Notes: generated from the letters alone by a model not told the origin. Shown: positions 44,924 through 57,958, counted from the stretch's first letter. The stretch is DNA of 64,000 nt from DASVBE01 sp963770375 (GCA_963770375.1 CAVYPM010000017.1:186001-250000), one strand, 5' to 3'. Translations and numbers: made by a program.

Positions 44924-45211
44924 ATGGTCACCGCGATCGTCCTGGTGAAAGCAGACGTGGCGCGCATCCCGGAAACCGCGGAAACGATCGCGCAGATCGA
45001 CGGGGTCAGCGAGGTCTACTCGGTTACCGGCGAATTCGATCTGGTCGCGATAGTGCGCGTCCGGTCCCACGACACTCTTGCCGATGTCATTCCCGGCCAG
45101 CTGAATAAAGTGCCCGGCGTGTCGCATACCGAGACGCACATTGCGTTTCGTGCCTATTCCCGGCACGATCTGGAGGCCGCGTTCGCACTCGGCTTCACCG
45201 AGGGCGCCTGA
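44924..45211 (+). CDS. Lrp/AsnC ligand-binding-domain protein
   Basis: A 95-residue stand-alone RAM (Lrp/AsnC effector) domain with no DNA-binding part: MVTAIVLVKADVARIPETAE, GEFDLVAIVRVRSHDTLADV, FRAYSRHDLEAAFALGF. Such proteins may sense amino acids and form ring assemblies with full-length regulators. The start is clear (ACGGAGGAA). It faces trpD, which hints at amino-acid sensing, but that is speculative. Confidence 0.9.
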   Translation: MVTAIVLVKADVARIPETAETIAQIDGVSEVYSVTGEFDLVAIVRVRSHDTLADVIPGQLNKVPGVSHTETHIAFRAYSRHDLEAAFALGFTEGA

Positions 45212-45303
45212 CCGGCCTACCACGCCGGGCCTGGCTGGCCTGGTCCCTGCGCCCGCGGCACAGCCATGCGTAATCCTTAAGTCAGGGTGGGCTGGGACGC
45301 AGG

Positions 45304-46363
45304 CTAGCGAGGCGGCGCGGCGAGCCGCTGGCTGGCGGCCACCCAGGTGTCCAGCAGGGCGCTCGCCTGACCGGAGTCGACCGCGGCGGCGGCCCGGGCG
45401 TAGCCGTCCGCCAGCGACTCTGGTCAGGTGGCCGGGATCGGCCACGCCGGCCCCGGCGGCCAGCGCCGCGGCCGCGTTCAGCAGGACGGTGTCCCGCACC
45501 GGGCCTGGCTGGCCGGCCAGCACCGCGCGGGCCACCGCGGCGTTGTGCGCCGGGTCGCCGCCGCGCAGATCCTCCGGGCGGGACGGGGCGATGCCGAGGG
45601 CGGCCGGGTCGAAGCTGGTCTGGCTGACCGTGCCGGAGTGCACCACCCACACCGTGGACTTCGTGGTCGTGGTGAGCTCGTCCAGGCCGTCGTCGCCGTG
45701 GAAGACCAGCGCGCTGTTGCCGCGGCCGGCCAGCACCCCGGCGAGCACCGGGCCCATCCGCGGGTCGGCCACGCCGACAGCCAGGGCGCCGGGCCGGGCC
45801 GGGTTGGCCACCGGGCCGAGGAAGTTGAACACGGTCGGCACGGCCAGCTCGCGGCGCGCGGTAGCGGTGTGCCGCAGCGCCGGGTGGTACAGCGGGGCGA
45901 ACAGGAACACGATGCCGGTCTCGGCCATCAGCCGCTCGGTCGCGGCCGGGGGCAGGTCGATGGCCACGCCGAGGGCCTCGAGCACGTCGGCGGCGCCGCT
46001 GGCGGACGAGGCGGCCCGGTTGCCGTGCTTGGCCATCCGGGCCCCGGCCGCGGCGGCCACGATCGCGCCCATCGTGGAGATGTTCACCGTGCGGGCGCCG
46101 TCGCCGCCGGTGCCGACGAGGTCGGTCAGCGGGCCGTCCAGGCGGAGCGGCGTCGCCCGGTCCAGCATGGCCTGGGCCAGGCCGCCGAGCTCACCGGGGG
46201 TTTCGCCCTTGATCCGCAGCGCCACGCCGAACCCGGCGATCTGCACCGGGGTGGCCGCGCCCTCCATGATCTCGGCCATCGCCCACGACGTCTCGTCGGC
46301 GGACAGGGTCTCCCCCCTGATCAGCGCGCCGATCAGGGACGGCCAGGTGGTCCGGGAGTCCAC
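45304..46363 (-). pseudogene. trpD: Anthranilate phosphoribosyltransferase, frameshifted near its end
   Basis: Transfers phosphoribose to anthranilate in tryptophan synthesis. From GTG 46363 the frame gives the PRPP motif VGTGGDGARTVNISTM, KHGNRAASSASGAADVLE, FLFAPLYHPALRH, FNFLGPVANPARP and the metal-binding region. After AGAGVADPGHLT the frame breaks. Deleting one T at 45421 (plus strand) restores SLADGYARAAAAVDSG and a normal end at 45304. As read, about the last 35 residues are replaced by a long unrelated tail. Probably a consensus error. Confidence 0.88.
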
Positions 46364-46369
46364 GGCGGG

Positions 46370-46771
46370 TCAGAGGGTGGCCGGGGCGCTGCCCGCGGCC
46401 CGCTCGCGCATCAGCCCGGCCAGAGCCTGGGCCAGCGCCTTCGGGTCGATCGGGTGGCTGATCACGGCGTCCGCCCGGGACCACGTGGCCAGCCAGCCGT
46501 CATCGGCCCGGCCGATGATGAGCAGCACCGGCGGGCAGTTGTAGATCTCGTCCTTGGCCTGGCGGCAGATGCCCATGCCGCCGGCGGGCTGGGCCTCGCC
46601 GTCGAGCACCATGACATCGGCGCCGCCCTTGTCGAGCAACCGGAACAGAGCCGGCTCAGTGGCCACCTCGACGATCTCGGCCTCCGGCACGTCCATGGCC
46701 GGACGGCGGCCGATCGCCAGCCGGATGCGGCTGCGCACGTCGGCGTCGTGGCTGAAGACAACGACTTTCAT
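46370..46771 (-). CDS. Response regulator receiver-like protein
   Basis: A 133-residue receiver-fold protein without an output domain: KVVVFSHDADVRSRIR, phosphoacceptor-type VMVLDGEAQP, VLLIIGRADDGWL and SHPIDPKALAQALAGL. The fold and the Asp position fit, but Lys/Thr switch residues are weak, so it may be atypical. It lies 6 bp upstream of trpD on the same strand. A TAGCAT -10 element (46780-46785) 8 bp before the ATG suggests a leaderless mRNA. Confidence 0.82.
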   Translation of the reverse strand: MKVVVFSHDADVRSRIRLAIGRRPAMDVPEAEIVEVATEPALFRLLDKGGADVMVLDGEAQPAGGMGICRQAKDEIYNCPPVLLIIGRADDGWLATWSRADAVISHPIDPKALAQALAGLMRERAAGSAPATL

Positions 46772-46779
46772 GGGAAACG

Positions 46780-46785
46780 ATGCTA
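46780..46785 (-). promoter_or_regulatory. -10 element for leaderless receiver gene and trpD
   Basis: TAGCAT on the minus strand, 8 bp before the receiver-protein ATG, in the 60-bp gap to divergent ctaE. Confidence 0.35.
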
Positions 46786-46831
46786 CCGACCCGGGGGGTC
46801 GGGGCACGAAGGCCTACGCGGTGTCGTAATA

Positions 46832-47476
46832 ATGAGCGACGTGGCGCAAGCAACGACTGAGGTGGTTCCCCGGCCAACGGCCAGCAGACCGAATCTGGTC
46901 AGTGTCGGGACCATCATCTGGCTGTCCTCGGAGCTGATGTTCTTCGCGGCGCTGTTCGCGATGTACTTCACCATCCGCTCGGTGGACAAGGGCCTGGGTC
47001 AGCCCTGGCCCCAGGCTCATCTCGACCTGACCCTGGCCTCGGTCAACACGACCGTGCTGCTGCTGTCCAGCGTGACGTGCCAGCTCGGCGTGTTCGCGGT
47101 GGAGCGCGGGCAGATCCGGCGGACCGGCTCGGTGTTCAACATGGCGCGGTGGGGCCTGCGCGAGTGGTACGTGCTCAGCTTCCTGATGGGCCTGTACTTC
47201 GTGCTCGGGCAGGGCTACGAGTACCTCGCGCTGATCAGGGACGGTGTCACGCTTCAGTCGTCGAACTACGGGTCGGTGTTCTTCCTCACCACCGGGTTCC
47301 ACGGGCTGCACGTGACCGGCGGCCTGTTCGCGTTCATCTTCCTGCTCGCCCGCACCTACGCGGCTAAACGTTTCACCCACGAGCAGCAGGTCAGCGCGAT
47401 CGTCGTGTCCTACTACTGGCACTTCGTGGACGTGGTGTGGATCGGCCTGTTCACGACCATCTACCTGATCCACTGA
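46832..47476 (+). CDS. ctaE: Cytochrome aa3 oxidase subunit III
   Basis: A 214-residue membrane protein with five helices: LVSVGTIIWLSSELMFFAALF, LASVNTTVLLLSSVTCQLGVF, WYVLSFLMGLYFVLGQGYEYL, GLHVTGGLFAFIFLLA and YYWHFVDVVWIGLFTTIYLI. These are subunit III hallmarks, including the HGLHV and HFVDVVW lipid-site residues. First gene of ctaE-qcrC-qcrA-qcrB. The start lacks a ribosome site. Confidence 0.96.
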   Translation: MSDVAQATTEVVPRPTASRPNLVSVGTIIWLSSELMFFAALFAMYFTIRSVDKGLGQPWPQAHLDLTLASVNTTVLLLSSVTCQLGVFAVERGQIRRTGSVFNMARWGLREWYVLSFLMGLYFVLGQGYEYLALIRDGVTLQSSNYGSVFFLTTGFHGLHVTGGLFAFIFLLARTYAAKRFTHEQQVSAIVVSYYWHFVDVVWIGLFTTIYLIH

Positions 47477-47493
47477 CCGGAAGCTGAGGACCA

Positions 47494-48318
47494 GTGCGCT
47501 GGATCACCGCCAGGCGACGGCACCCGGCCGCGGGTTACGCCGTCGTCCTGCTGATGCTCGTCGCCCTCGGCGGCGGATACGCGTTCCTGACCGGGTCGGG
47601 TGCGGCCGCGGCGCCGGTCTCCGGCCCCAGCTCCGCGTCGATCGCCAAGGGCGCTGACCTTTTCGCGAGGAACTGCGCGACCTGCCACGGGCTGGACGCG
47701 CAGGGCACCTCGGTGGCGCCGAGCCTGATCGGCGTGGGCGCGGCCGCGGTTGACTTCCAGGTCAGCACCGGCCGGATGCCCGCCAAGCAGACCGAGGCGG
47801 AGCAGGCCCGCAAGCCGCTGGCGCCGGACTTCGCCGGGGAGGACGGACCGGCGAACATCCGCGCCGTGGCCGACTACATCCAGTCGCTGGCCGGCGGCCC
47901 GCCGATCCCGACCCCGGCGCAGGTCAGCACCGAGGGCGGGGACGTGGGCCGGGGGCAGGAGCTGTTCATCGCGAACTGCGCCGCGTGCCACAACTTCGTC
48001 GGGGCGGGCGGCGCGCTGACCTACGGCAAGTACGCGCCCGCGCTGAACCAGTCCACGCCGACCGAGATCTACGAGGCGATGCTGACCGGGCCCGAGGCCA
48101 TGCCGAACTTCAGTGACTCCACGCTGACCCCGCAGTCCAAGCGGGACATCATCGCGTACGTGACCGGGAAGGGCCCCGAGACCAACCCGGGCGGCTTCAG
48201 CCTGGGCCGGATCGGGCCGGTCACCGAAGGTCTCGTGGCGTTCCTCGGCCTCCTGTTCGCCGTGATCCTGTCGGCTATGTGGATTGTCGCGAAGCAGCAC
48301 GGAAAGACGACCCGATGA
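47494..48318 (+). CDS. qcrC: Dihaem cytochrome c subunit of the bcc complex
   Basis: A 274-residue membrane-anchored cytochrome cc, which passes electrons straight from complex III to the aa3 oxidase. Haem motifs are CATCH (61-65) and CAACH (162-166). Axial Met candidates lie in STGRMPAKQ and GPEAMPNFSD. There is an N-terminal signal-like helix and a C-terminal membrane helix (VAFLGLLFAVILSAMWIVA). The GTG start has GAGGACCA upstream; the stop overlaps qcrA (ATGA). Confidence 0.96.
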   Translation: MRWITARRRHPAAGYAVVLLMLVALGGGYAFLTGSGAAAAPVSGPSSASIAKGADLFARNCATCHGLDAQGTSVAPSLIGVGAAAVDFQVSTGRMPAKQTEAEQARKPLAPDFAGEDGPANIRAVADYIQSLAGGPPIPTPAQVSTEGGDVGRGQELFIANCAACHNFVGAGGALTYGKYAPALNQSTPTEIYEAMLTGPEAMPNFSDSTLTPQSKRDIIAYVTGKGPETNPGGFSLGRIGPVTEGLVAFLGLLFAVILSAMWIVAKQHGKTTR

Positions 48319-49388
48319 CTGAGATCAACGGGCCAGCGGGCCCGGAGCAGCCGGCCGGGATCACGCCGGACGAGGCCCCCGAGGGACCGCGCCGCGTGGT
48401 GGGCACCCCGCCGCCCGCGCAGGCCAGGGCCCTGCTGGTCAGGCCGGAGGACGAGGAGAAGGCGCCGGACAGGGAACTGCCGTCCGAGCCGGACGACCTG
48501 GTCCTGGCCAAGAAGGCCGAGAAGGTCGTGGCGTCCCTCTTCATCCTGGCCATGCTGGCCGGGTTCGGGTTCATCGCCGCCTACATCGGGCTGGAAGTGC
48601 ACTCGCTGGACGCGGTGCTGCGCTCCAACCTGGCGCTCGGCCTGTCGATGGCGGTCGCCTTCCTGGCCCTGGGCGCCGGCGCGGTGATCTGGGTCCGGCA
48701 CCTGATGCCCGAGGTCGAGCTGACCGAGGCGCGCAAGCCGCTGCGGTCCTCGCCGGAGGACAAGGCCGCGTTCAAGGAGACGTTCACCGAAGGCGCGGAC
48801 GCCAGCCAGTTCGTCAAGCGGCCGATCCTGCGCCGCACGCTGATCGCCGCGACCGTGCCGGTCGCGGTGGCGCCGATCGTGCTGCTGCGCGACATGGGCC
48901 CGCTGCCGGGCACCAGCCTGCGGCACACCGCGTGGAAGAAGGGCACCCGGCTGGTCCAGGCGGTGACCGGCGTGCCGGTGCTGGCCGCCGACTTCGTCAC
49001 CCCGGGCGGCATCCTCACGGTCGTGCCCGAGGGCACGCTGAGCGACGACGAAGAGCTGGCCAAGTCCACCGTGCTGCTCATCAAGCTGCGCCCGGAGCAG
49101 CTGGAGAAGCCCACCGTCATGAACTGGACGGTGAACGGCACCGTGGCCTACTCCAAGATCTGCACCCACCTGGGCTGCCCGGCCGCGCTGTACGAGCAGA
49201 CCACGCACCACATTCTCTGCCCGTGCCACCAGTCCACGTTCGACGCGGCGCGCGGCGCCGCGGTCCTCTTCGGCCCGGCGGCCCGGCCGCTGCCGCAGCT
49301 GCCGATCACCACCGATTCCGAGGGATACTTGGTGGCACAGAGTGATTTCCACGAGCCGGTGGGACCCAGCTTCTGGGAGCGGGGGTAG
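48315..49388 (+). CDS. qcrA: Rieske iron-sulfur subunit of the bcc complex
   Basis: A 357-residue actinobacterial Rieske protein. An N-terminal cytoplasmic Pro/Glu-rich segment precedes three membrane helices (about 78-215). The Rieske domain has cluster ligands in CTHLGCP (from 283) and CPCHQS (about 306). The three-helix layout is typical of QcrA. It overlaps qcrC and ends 3 bp before qcrB. Confidence 0.96.
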   Translation: MTEINGPAGPEQPAGITPDEAPEGPRRVVGTPPPAQARALLVRPEDEEKAPDRELPSEPDDLVLAKKAEKVVASLFILAMLAGFGFIAAYIGLEVHSLDAVLRSNLALGLSMAVAFLALGAGAVIWVRHLMPEVELTEARKPLRSSPEDKAAFKETFTEGADASQFVKRPILRRTLIAATVPVAVAPIVLLRDMGPLPGTSLRHTAWKKGTRLVQAVTGVPVLAADFVTPGGILTVVPEGTLSDDEELAKSTVLLIKLRPEQLEKPTVMNWTVNGTVAYSKICTHLGCPAALYEQTTHHILCPCHQSTFDAARGAAVLFGPAARPLPQLPITTDSEGYLVAQSDFHEPVGPSFWERG

Positions 49389-49391
49389 GCC

Positions 49392-51071
49392 ATGAGCATC
49401 GAACGCGGCCTCGAGGGCGTCGGCACCTGGCTGGACGACCGGTTCCACGGCGCGAAGGGCTTCCGTACCTTCTTCCGGAAGATCTTCCCCGACCACTGGA
49501 CGTTCCTGCTCGGCGAGATCGCCCTCTATTCGTTTATCATCCTGCTGCTCACCGGCACGTTCCTGACGTTCTTCTTCCAGCCGAGCATGACCAGCGTGAC
49601 CTACCACGGCTCCTACGTGCCGCTGCACGGCGTGCGGATGAGCGAGGCCTACGCGTCGACGCTGAACATCAGCTTCGACGTGCGCGGCGGGCTGCTGATG
49701 CGGCAGATCCACCACTGGGCCGCGGACCTGTTCATGGCCGCGATCTTCGCGCACATGCTGCGGATCTTCTTCACCGGCGCGTACCGCAAGCCGCGTGAGG
49801 TCAACTGGCTGATCGGCATCGTGCTGCTGACCCTGGGCCTGCTCGAGGGCCTGTTCGGCTACTCGCTGCCGGACGACCTGCTGTCCGGCGCCGGGCTGCG
49901 GATCCTCGAGGGCGTCCTGCAGTCCATCCCGGTGGTCGGCACCTACCTGGCGTACTTCCTGTTCGGCGGCCCGTTCCCGGGTCACGACATCGTCCCCCGG
50001 CTCTACATCCTGCACGTGCTGCTGATCCCCGGGCTGATCCTGGCCCTGGTCACGGCGCACCTGTTCATCATGTTCCACCAGAAGCACACCCAGATGCCCG
50101 GCCCGGGCCGCACCGACAGGAACGTCGTCGGCGCGCCGATGTACCCGTACTTCATGGCCAAGACCGGCGCGTTCTTCTTCTTCATCTTCGGCTTTCTGGC
50201 GCTGGCCTCGACGTTCGCCCAGATCAACCCGGTCTGGCTGTACGGGCCCTACACCCCGATCGCGATGTCCGCCGGGTCGCAGCCCGACTTCTACATGGGC
50301 ATGCTCGAGGGCGCGCTGCGCGTGATGGTGCCCTGGGAGTGGAACGTGGCCGGGCACACGTTCAGCTTCAACGTGTTCCTGCCTGCCCTGGTGCCGCTGG
50401 GGGCGATCTTCACCGCGGCCGCATTCTGGCCGTTCATCGAGCAGTGGATCACCGGCGACAGACGGGAGCACCACGTCAACGACCGGCCGCGGAACGCGCC
50501 CACGCGGACCGCGCTGGGCATCGCGGTGGTCACCTTCTACGGCATCCTGTGGGCCGAGGGCGCCAACGACATCCTCGCCCAGCACTTCGATATCCCGCTG
50601 TACCTCACCACGCGGATCGCTCAGGTCACGATGTTCGTCGGCCCGGTGGTGGCGTACATCCTGACCAAGCGGATCTGCCTGGGCCTCCAGCGCAAGGACG
50701 CGCACCTGCTCGAGCACGGGGTGGAGACCGGGATCATCCGGCAGCTGCCCAACGGCGAGTACATCGAGGAGACCCGCCCGGTGTCGGAGGAGAAGCGGGC
50801 GGCGCTGGTTTTCCGGTCGAAGCCGCCGGGGCTGCCGTCGTCCGGCGAAGAGGACGAGAACGGCGTGCCCGCCCCGCAGATGCGCGGCGCGCTGGGCAAG
50901 GTCCGGGCCCGGCTCTACAACATCGTCACCGAGAGCGCGGAGCTGGAGCCGTCGCACGGCAACGGTCACGGGAACGGGCACGGGGAAGATCACGCCCCGG
51001 CCGCGGTGACCAGCGGCGAGCCGACGGGCACCGGGTCCGGTACCGGGGAAGGCGACCAGCACGGGTCCTGA
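49392..51071 (+). CDS. qcrB: Cytochrome b subunit of the bcc complex
   Basis: Holds the quinol site and two b haems. In the 559 residues, haem-ligand His pairs lie in RQIHHWAADLFMAAIFAHML and ILHVLLIPGLILALVTAHLF. The Qo-site region NPVWLYGPY and at least eight membrane helices are visible. A His/Gly-rich tail (SHGNGHGNGHGEDH) is unusual but downstream of the conserved part. It is followed by a strong intrinsic terminator. Confidence 0.96.
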   Translation: MSIERGLEGVGTWLDDRFHGAKGFRTFFRKIFPDHWTFLLGEIALYSFIILLLTGTFLTFFFQPSMTSVTYHGSYVPLHGVRMSEAYASTLNISFDVRGGLLMRQIHHWAADLFMAAIFAHMLRIFFTGAYRKPREVNWLIGIVLLTLGLLEGLFGYSLPDDLLSGAGLRILEGVLQSIPVVGTYLAYFLFGGPFPGHDIVPRLYILHVLLIPGLILALVTAHLFIMFHQKHTQMPGPGRTDRNVVGAPMYPYFMAKTGAFFFFIFGFLALASTFAQINPVWLYGPYTPIAMSAGSQPDFYMGMLEGALRVMVPWEWNVAGHTFSFNVFLPALVPLGAIFTAAAFWPFIEQWITGDRREHHVNDRPRNAPTRTALGIAVVTFYGILWAEGANDILAQHFDIPLYLTTRIAQVTMFVGPVVAYILTKRICLGLQRKDAHLLEHGVETGIIRQLPNGEYIEETRPVSEEKRAALVFRSKPPGLPSSGEEDENGVPAPQMRGALGKVRARLYNIVTESAELEPSHGNGHGNGHGEDHAPAAVTSGEPTGTGSGTGEGDQHGS

Positions 51072-51094
51072 TCTCGCTGGGGGCTCTCAGCGCA

Positions 51095-51129
51095 GGGCCC
51101 GGCGGCCGGGGAGGCTGCCGGGCCCTTTT
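51095..51129 (+). terminator. Intrinsic terminator after qcrB
   Basis: GGGCCCGGC (51095-51103) pairs with GCCGGGCCC (51117-51125) and is followed directly by TTTT. Confidence 0.85.
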
Positions 51130-51338
51130 GCGTGACCGGCCACGGCTGGTAGCGGCGGGTAGCGAAGGAGGCCGCCCGGAAGGCCGCTTTTGTCGGTTTC
51201 CTACAACGGGCGGGGGCTGAATGCGTCCTGTCCTGCATTGGTTCGCCAGCATGTAACCGGGAGGATAGGAACGCGAGTGAGGCGAGGCTGGGTGGCCAGC
51301 ATCGCCTTTTGCCGGTCAGTACCCGGGAGGCTCAGCCG

Positions 51339-53018
51339 GTGTTCCGTCGTGTGGCGATCGTTAACCGCGGGGAAGCCGCAATGCGGCTGATCCACACCGC
51401 CAGGGATCTGTCCGCGGAAACCGGCGACCGGATCGAGACCGTGGCCCTGTTCACCGACGCCGACGCTACGGCAACGTTCGTCCGGGAGGCCGACCTGGCC
51501 TACCCGCTCGGGCCCGCCGCGGCCCGCCCCTACCTGGACCATGCGGTGCTGGAGCGGGCCCTCGTGGAGACCGGGGCCGACGCGGCCTGGGTCGGCTGGG
51601 GCTTCGTGGCCGAGGACCCGGCGTTCGCCGAGCTGTGCGAGAAGATCGGCGTCACGTTCATCGGGCCGGACGCCGAGGCGATGCGCAAGCTGGGCGACAA
51701 GATCGGCGCCAAGCTGCTCGCCGAGGAGGTCGGCGTCCCGGTCGCGCCGTGGAGCCGCGGCGAGGTCGCGACCCTGGAGGGCGCGCTGGCCGCGGCGGAG
51801 CAGATCGGCTACCCGCTGATGCTCAAGGCCACCGCGGGCGGCGGCGGGCGCGGCATCCGGGTCATCTCCTCGCCCGAGGATCTCGGCGATGCGTTCGAGC
51901 GCACTGCCGCCGAGGCGCTGCGGGCGTTCGGCAGCGGCACTTTGTTCCTGGAGCGGCTGGTCACCGGGGCGCGCCACGTCGAGGTGCAGCTGATCGCGGA
52001 CGGGCAGGGCACGGCGTGGGCGCTGGGGGTGCGGGACTGCTCGGTCCAGCGGCGCAACCAGAAGATCATCGAGGAGTCGGCTTCGCCGGTGCTGGCCCCG
52101 GAGCAGGCCGCGGAGCTGAAGGCGTCGGCGGAGCGGCTGGCGCTGGCCGTCGGCTACCGGGGCGCGGCGACCGTCGAGTTCCTCTATCACCCGGGCGAGA
52201 AGCGGTTTGCCTTCCTGGAGGTCAACACGCGGCTCCAGGTCGAGCACCCGATCACCGAGCTGACCACCGGGACGGACCTGGTCCGGCTGCAGCTGCACGT
52301 GGCGGCGGGCGGCCGCCTGGAGGGGGCCCGGCCGGGCGAGTCCGGGCACGCGGTCGAGGCGCGGCTCAACGCCGAGGACCCGGACCGCGACTTCGCGCCG
52401 GCGCCCGGCCGGATCGCCCGGCTGGTGCTGCCCGCGGGCCCCGGCATCCGGGTCGACACCGGGGTCAGCGAAGGCGACACGATCCCGGCCGACTTCGACT
52501 CGATGATCGCCAAGGTCATCGCCTACGGCGGCGACCGGGAGGCCGCGCTGGGGCGGCTGCGCCGGGCGCTGGCCGAGACCAGCGTGGTCATCGAGGGCGG
52601 CGCCACGAACAAGAGCTTCCTGCTGAGGCTGCTCGACGAGCCGGACGTGGTGAGCGGCAGCGCGGACACCGGGTGGATCGACCGGACGCGGGGCGAGGGC
52701 GGCCTGACGGCGCACGAGCACTCCGGGGTCGCGCTGGCGGCGGCGGCGATCGAGGCGTACGAGGACGAGGAGGAGATCAGCAGGCAGCGCCTGCTGGCCA
52801 CGGCGCACGGCGGCCGGCCCCAGGCCCAGCACGATCCCGGCCGCGGGCTGGACCTGAAGCTCCGCGGCGCCAGCTACCGGGTGCGGGTCGCGCGGCTGGG
52901 CCCGGAGCGGTTCCGGGTCAGTGTTTCCGCCGGCGAGGTGCCATCGCCGGCGCCGGAGCCGGAGCCGGTGCCGGGGCCGGCGCCGCCGGTGCGGCTGCGG
53001 AGCAGGCCGACGTCGTGA
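51339..53018 (+). CDS. Fused acyl-CoA carboxylase, biotin carboxylase part
   Basis: N-terminal part of a single-chain carboxylase. ATP-grasp biotin carboxylase motifs are FRRVAIVNRGEAAMRLIHTA, IGYPLMLKATAGGGGRGIRV, the bicarbonate/biotin segment FLEVNTRLQVEHPITEL, and EARLNAEDP. The first half of a BT-type barrel (LKLRGASYRVRV) follows. The frame ends at 53018 in an EPEP linker. One base added in the GGGG run 52973-52976 continues into the biotinyl part. Read literally, the TGA overlaps a GTG (53015). GTG 51339 has GGGAGG. Confidence 0.9.
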   Translation: MFRRVAIVNRGEAAMRLIHTARDLSAETGDRIETVALFTDADATATFVREADLAYPLGPAAARPYLDHAVLERALVETGADAAWVGWGFVAEDPAFAELCEKIGVTFIGPDAEAMRKLGDKIGAKLLAEEVGVPVAPWSRGEVATLEGALAAAEQIGYPLMLKATAGGGGRGIRVISSPEDLGDAFERTAAEALRAFGSGTLFLERLVTGARHVEVQLIADGQGTAWALGVRDCSVQRRNQKIIEESASPVLAPEQAAELKASAERLALAVGYRGAATVEFLYHPGEKRFAFLEVNTRLQVEHPITELTTGTDLVRLQLHVAAGGRLEGARPGESGHAVEARLNAEDPDRDFAPAPGRIARLVLPAGPGIRVDTGVSEGDTIPADFDSMIAKVIAYGGDREAALGRLRRALAETSVVIEGGATNKSFLLRLLDEPDVVSGSADTGWIDRTRGEGGLTAHEHSGVALAAAAIEAYEDEEEISRQRLLATAHGGRPQAQHDPGRGLDLKLRGASYRVRVARLGPERFRVSVSAGEVPSPAPEPEPVPGPAPPVRLRSRPTS

Positions 53019-53423
53019 TCGAGCGGTTCGACGAGCACAGCGGCCGGATCGTGGTCAACGGCGTGCGGTTCCGGCTGACGACGGCCACGCACGGGCCCAT
53101 TCACCTGGTCGAGGTCGACGGGGTCACGCACCGGGTCAGCCTGGACGAGGGCGGGGTAGTCCGCTCCCCCGCGCCTGCCCTGGTGGTCGCCACCCCGCTG
53201 GCGGCCGGGGACAAGGTCGACGCGGACGCGCCGGTCATCGTGCTGGAAAGCATGAAGATGGAGACCGTGCTGCGGGCGCCGTTCCGCGCCCTGGTCCGGG
53301 AGTGCCTGGTCTCCGTGGGCAGCCAGGTCGAGGCCGGCGCGCCGCTGCTGCGGCTGGAGCCGGTCGCCGCCGAGGACGCCTCGGCCGGGGCGCCGGCTGC
53401 GGCCGGGCGCGGCGGCTGCCGCG

Positions 53424-56901
<3,478 letters not shown>

Positions 56902-56927
<26 letters not shown>

Positions 56928-57501
56928 ATCCCGGGGCGCCCGGCTCCGCGGGCAGGCGGGTGGCCCGGGCCAGGTAGCTGATCGCCCGGTACCAGCCGCA
57001 GATCAGCAGGGTGTCGACGGCGCCCTCCTCGCCGACGTGGCTGGCCAGCCCGGTCCAGTCGGCATCGGTCAGGTCGCAGTCGCGGTCCAGCGCGTCCGCG
57101 GCGTGGAGCACCGCCCGGTCGGCCGGATCGGTCCAGCATGCGTCGTCCGGGCTGCCGCTGGTCACCGAGCGGAGCTGGTCACCGGTCAGGCCGGCCTTCT
57201 CCGCGAACACCTGGACGTGCACGCCCCACTCGTACTCGGCCCCGCACCGCGCGGTGGTGCGCAGGATGAGCAGTTCCCGGTGCCGCAGCGAGAGCGCGCA
57301 CTGCCGGGACAGGTAGTAGCGCCCCCAGCCGGCTATCCCGTGCGCCCGGTCCGGCCGCCGGGCGAGCACCCGGAAGATCGCTAGCGGTGGCCCGAGCCGG
57401 TCCAGCGCGGCGGCGGTCTCCTCGTCGTACGGCGGCGACACGGGCTCGATCCTGGGCGCCGCAGCCAGATCCGGCCTATCCTGGTTTGAATTCCGAAGCA
57501 T
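56902..57501 (-). CDS. Carboxymuconolactone decarboxylase/AhpD-like protein
   Basis: A 199-residue helical protein of the CMD family: LRHRELLILRTTARCGAEYEWGVHVQVFAEKAGL places an acidic/Cys pair where AhpD-like proteins have their active site, and DPADRAVLHAADAL follows. Relatives are peroxidase-associated or lactone decarboxylases; the reaction here is unknown. Divergent from an HxlR regulator across an inverted repeat, and its tail overlaps the carboxylase by 26 bp. Confidence 0.88.
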
Positions 57502-57531
57502 GCTGGCCACGGTAGCACTTCTGCTTCGGAA
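57491..57531. promoter_or_regulatory. Operator-like inverted repeat, HxlR/CMD divergent region
   Basis: TTCCGAAGCA (57491-57500) and TGCTTCGGAA (57522-57531) are perfect inverted copies 21 bp apart. They span the CMD start between that gene and the HxlR gene, as expected for an HxlR-type operator. Confidence 0.55.
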
Positions 57532-57591
57532 ATAGAAGCACGCAAGGTCAGGATCAAGCAGGGTGGCCGGCCCAAACAGCAGGGGGCACGG

Positions 57592-57951
57592 ATGACGTAC
57601 TCGGGCACACCGCTGCCGGGCCGCCCGGTCCGCGGCTCCGCCACCGGGCGGCCGATCATGGCCCTGCTGGACCTGCTGGGCCGCCGGTGGACGCTGCGGG
57701 TCCTGTGGGAGCTGCGCGGCGCGCCGGTGCCCAGCTTCCGCGAGCTCCAGAGCCGCTGCGGCGGCGTCTCCTCCAGCGTGCTCACCGACCGGCTCGCCGA
57801 ACTCCGCGAGGCGGGCATCGTGGAGCGCACCGACGGCGGCTACCGCCTGTCCACCCGCGGCGCCGAGCTGTCCGAGGCCATCCTGGTCATGGCCCGGTGG
57901 GCAGCGGACTGGCACCCGCCCGCCACCCTGACCGCCCGCGACCGGCCTTAG
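57592..57951 (+). CDS. HxlR-family transcriptional regulator
   Basis: A 119-residue winged-helix regulator: LLDLLGRRWTLRVLWELRGAPVPSFRELQSRCGGVSSSVL pattern at about 23-62, then LAELREAGIVERTDGGYRLSTRG. HxlR proteins often respond to reactive electrophiles or redox stress. Divergent from the CMD gene, its likely target. Confidence 0.92.
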   Translation: MTYSGTPLPGRPVRGSATGRPIMALLDLLGRRWTLRVLWELRGAPVPSFRELQSRCGGVSSSVLTDRLAELREAGIVERTDGGYRLSTRGAELSEAILVMARWAADWHPPATLTARDRP

Positions 57952-57958
57952 GCCTGCC

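Noticed and set aside
48069..51062. A roughly 1000-residue frame antisense to qcrC-qcrA-qcrB
   Set aside because: Same antisense artefact; the plus strand encodes unmistakable bcc subunits.
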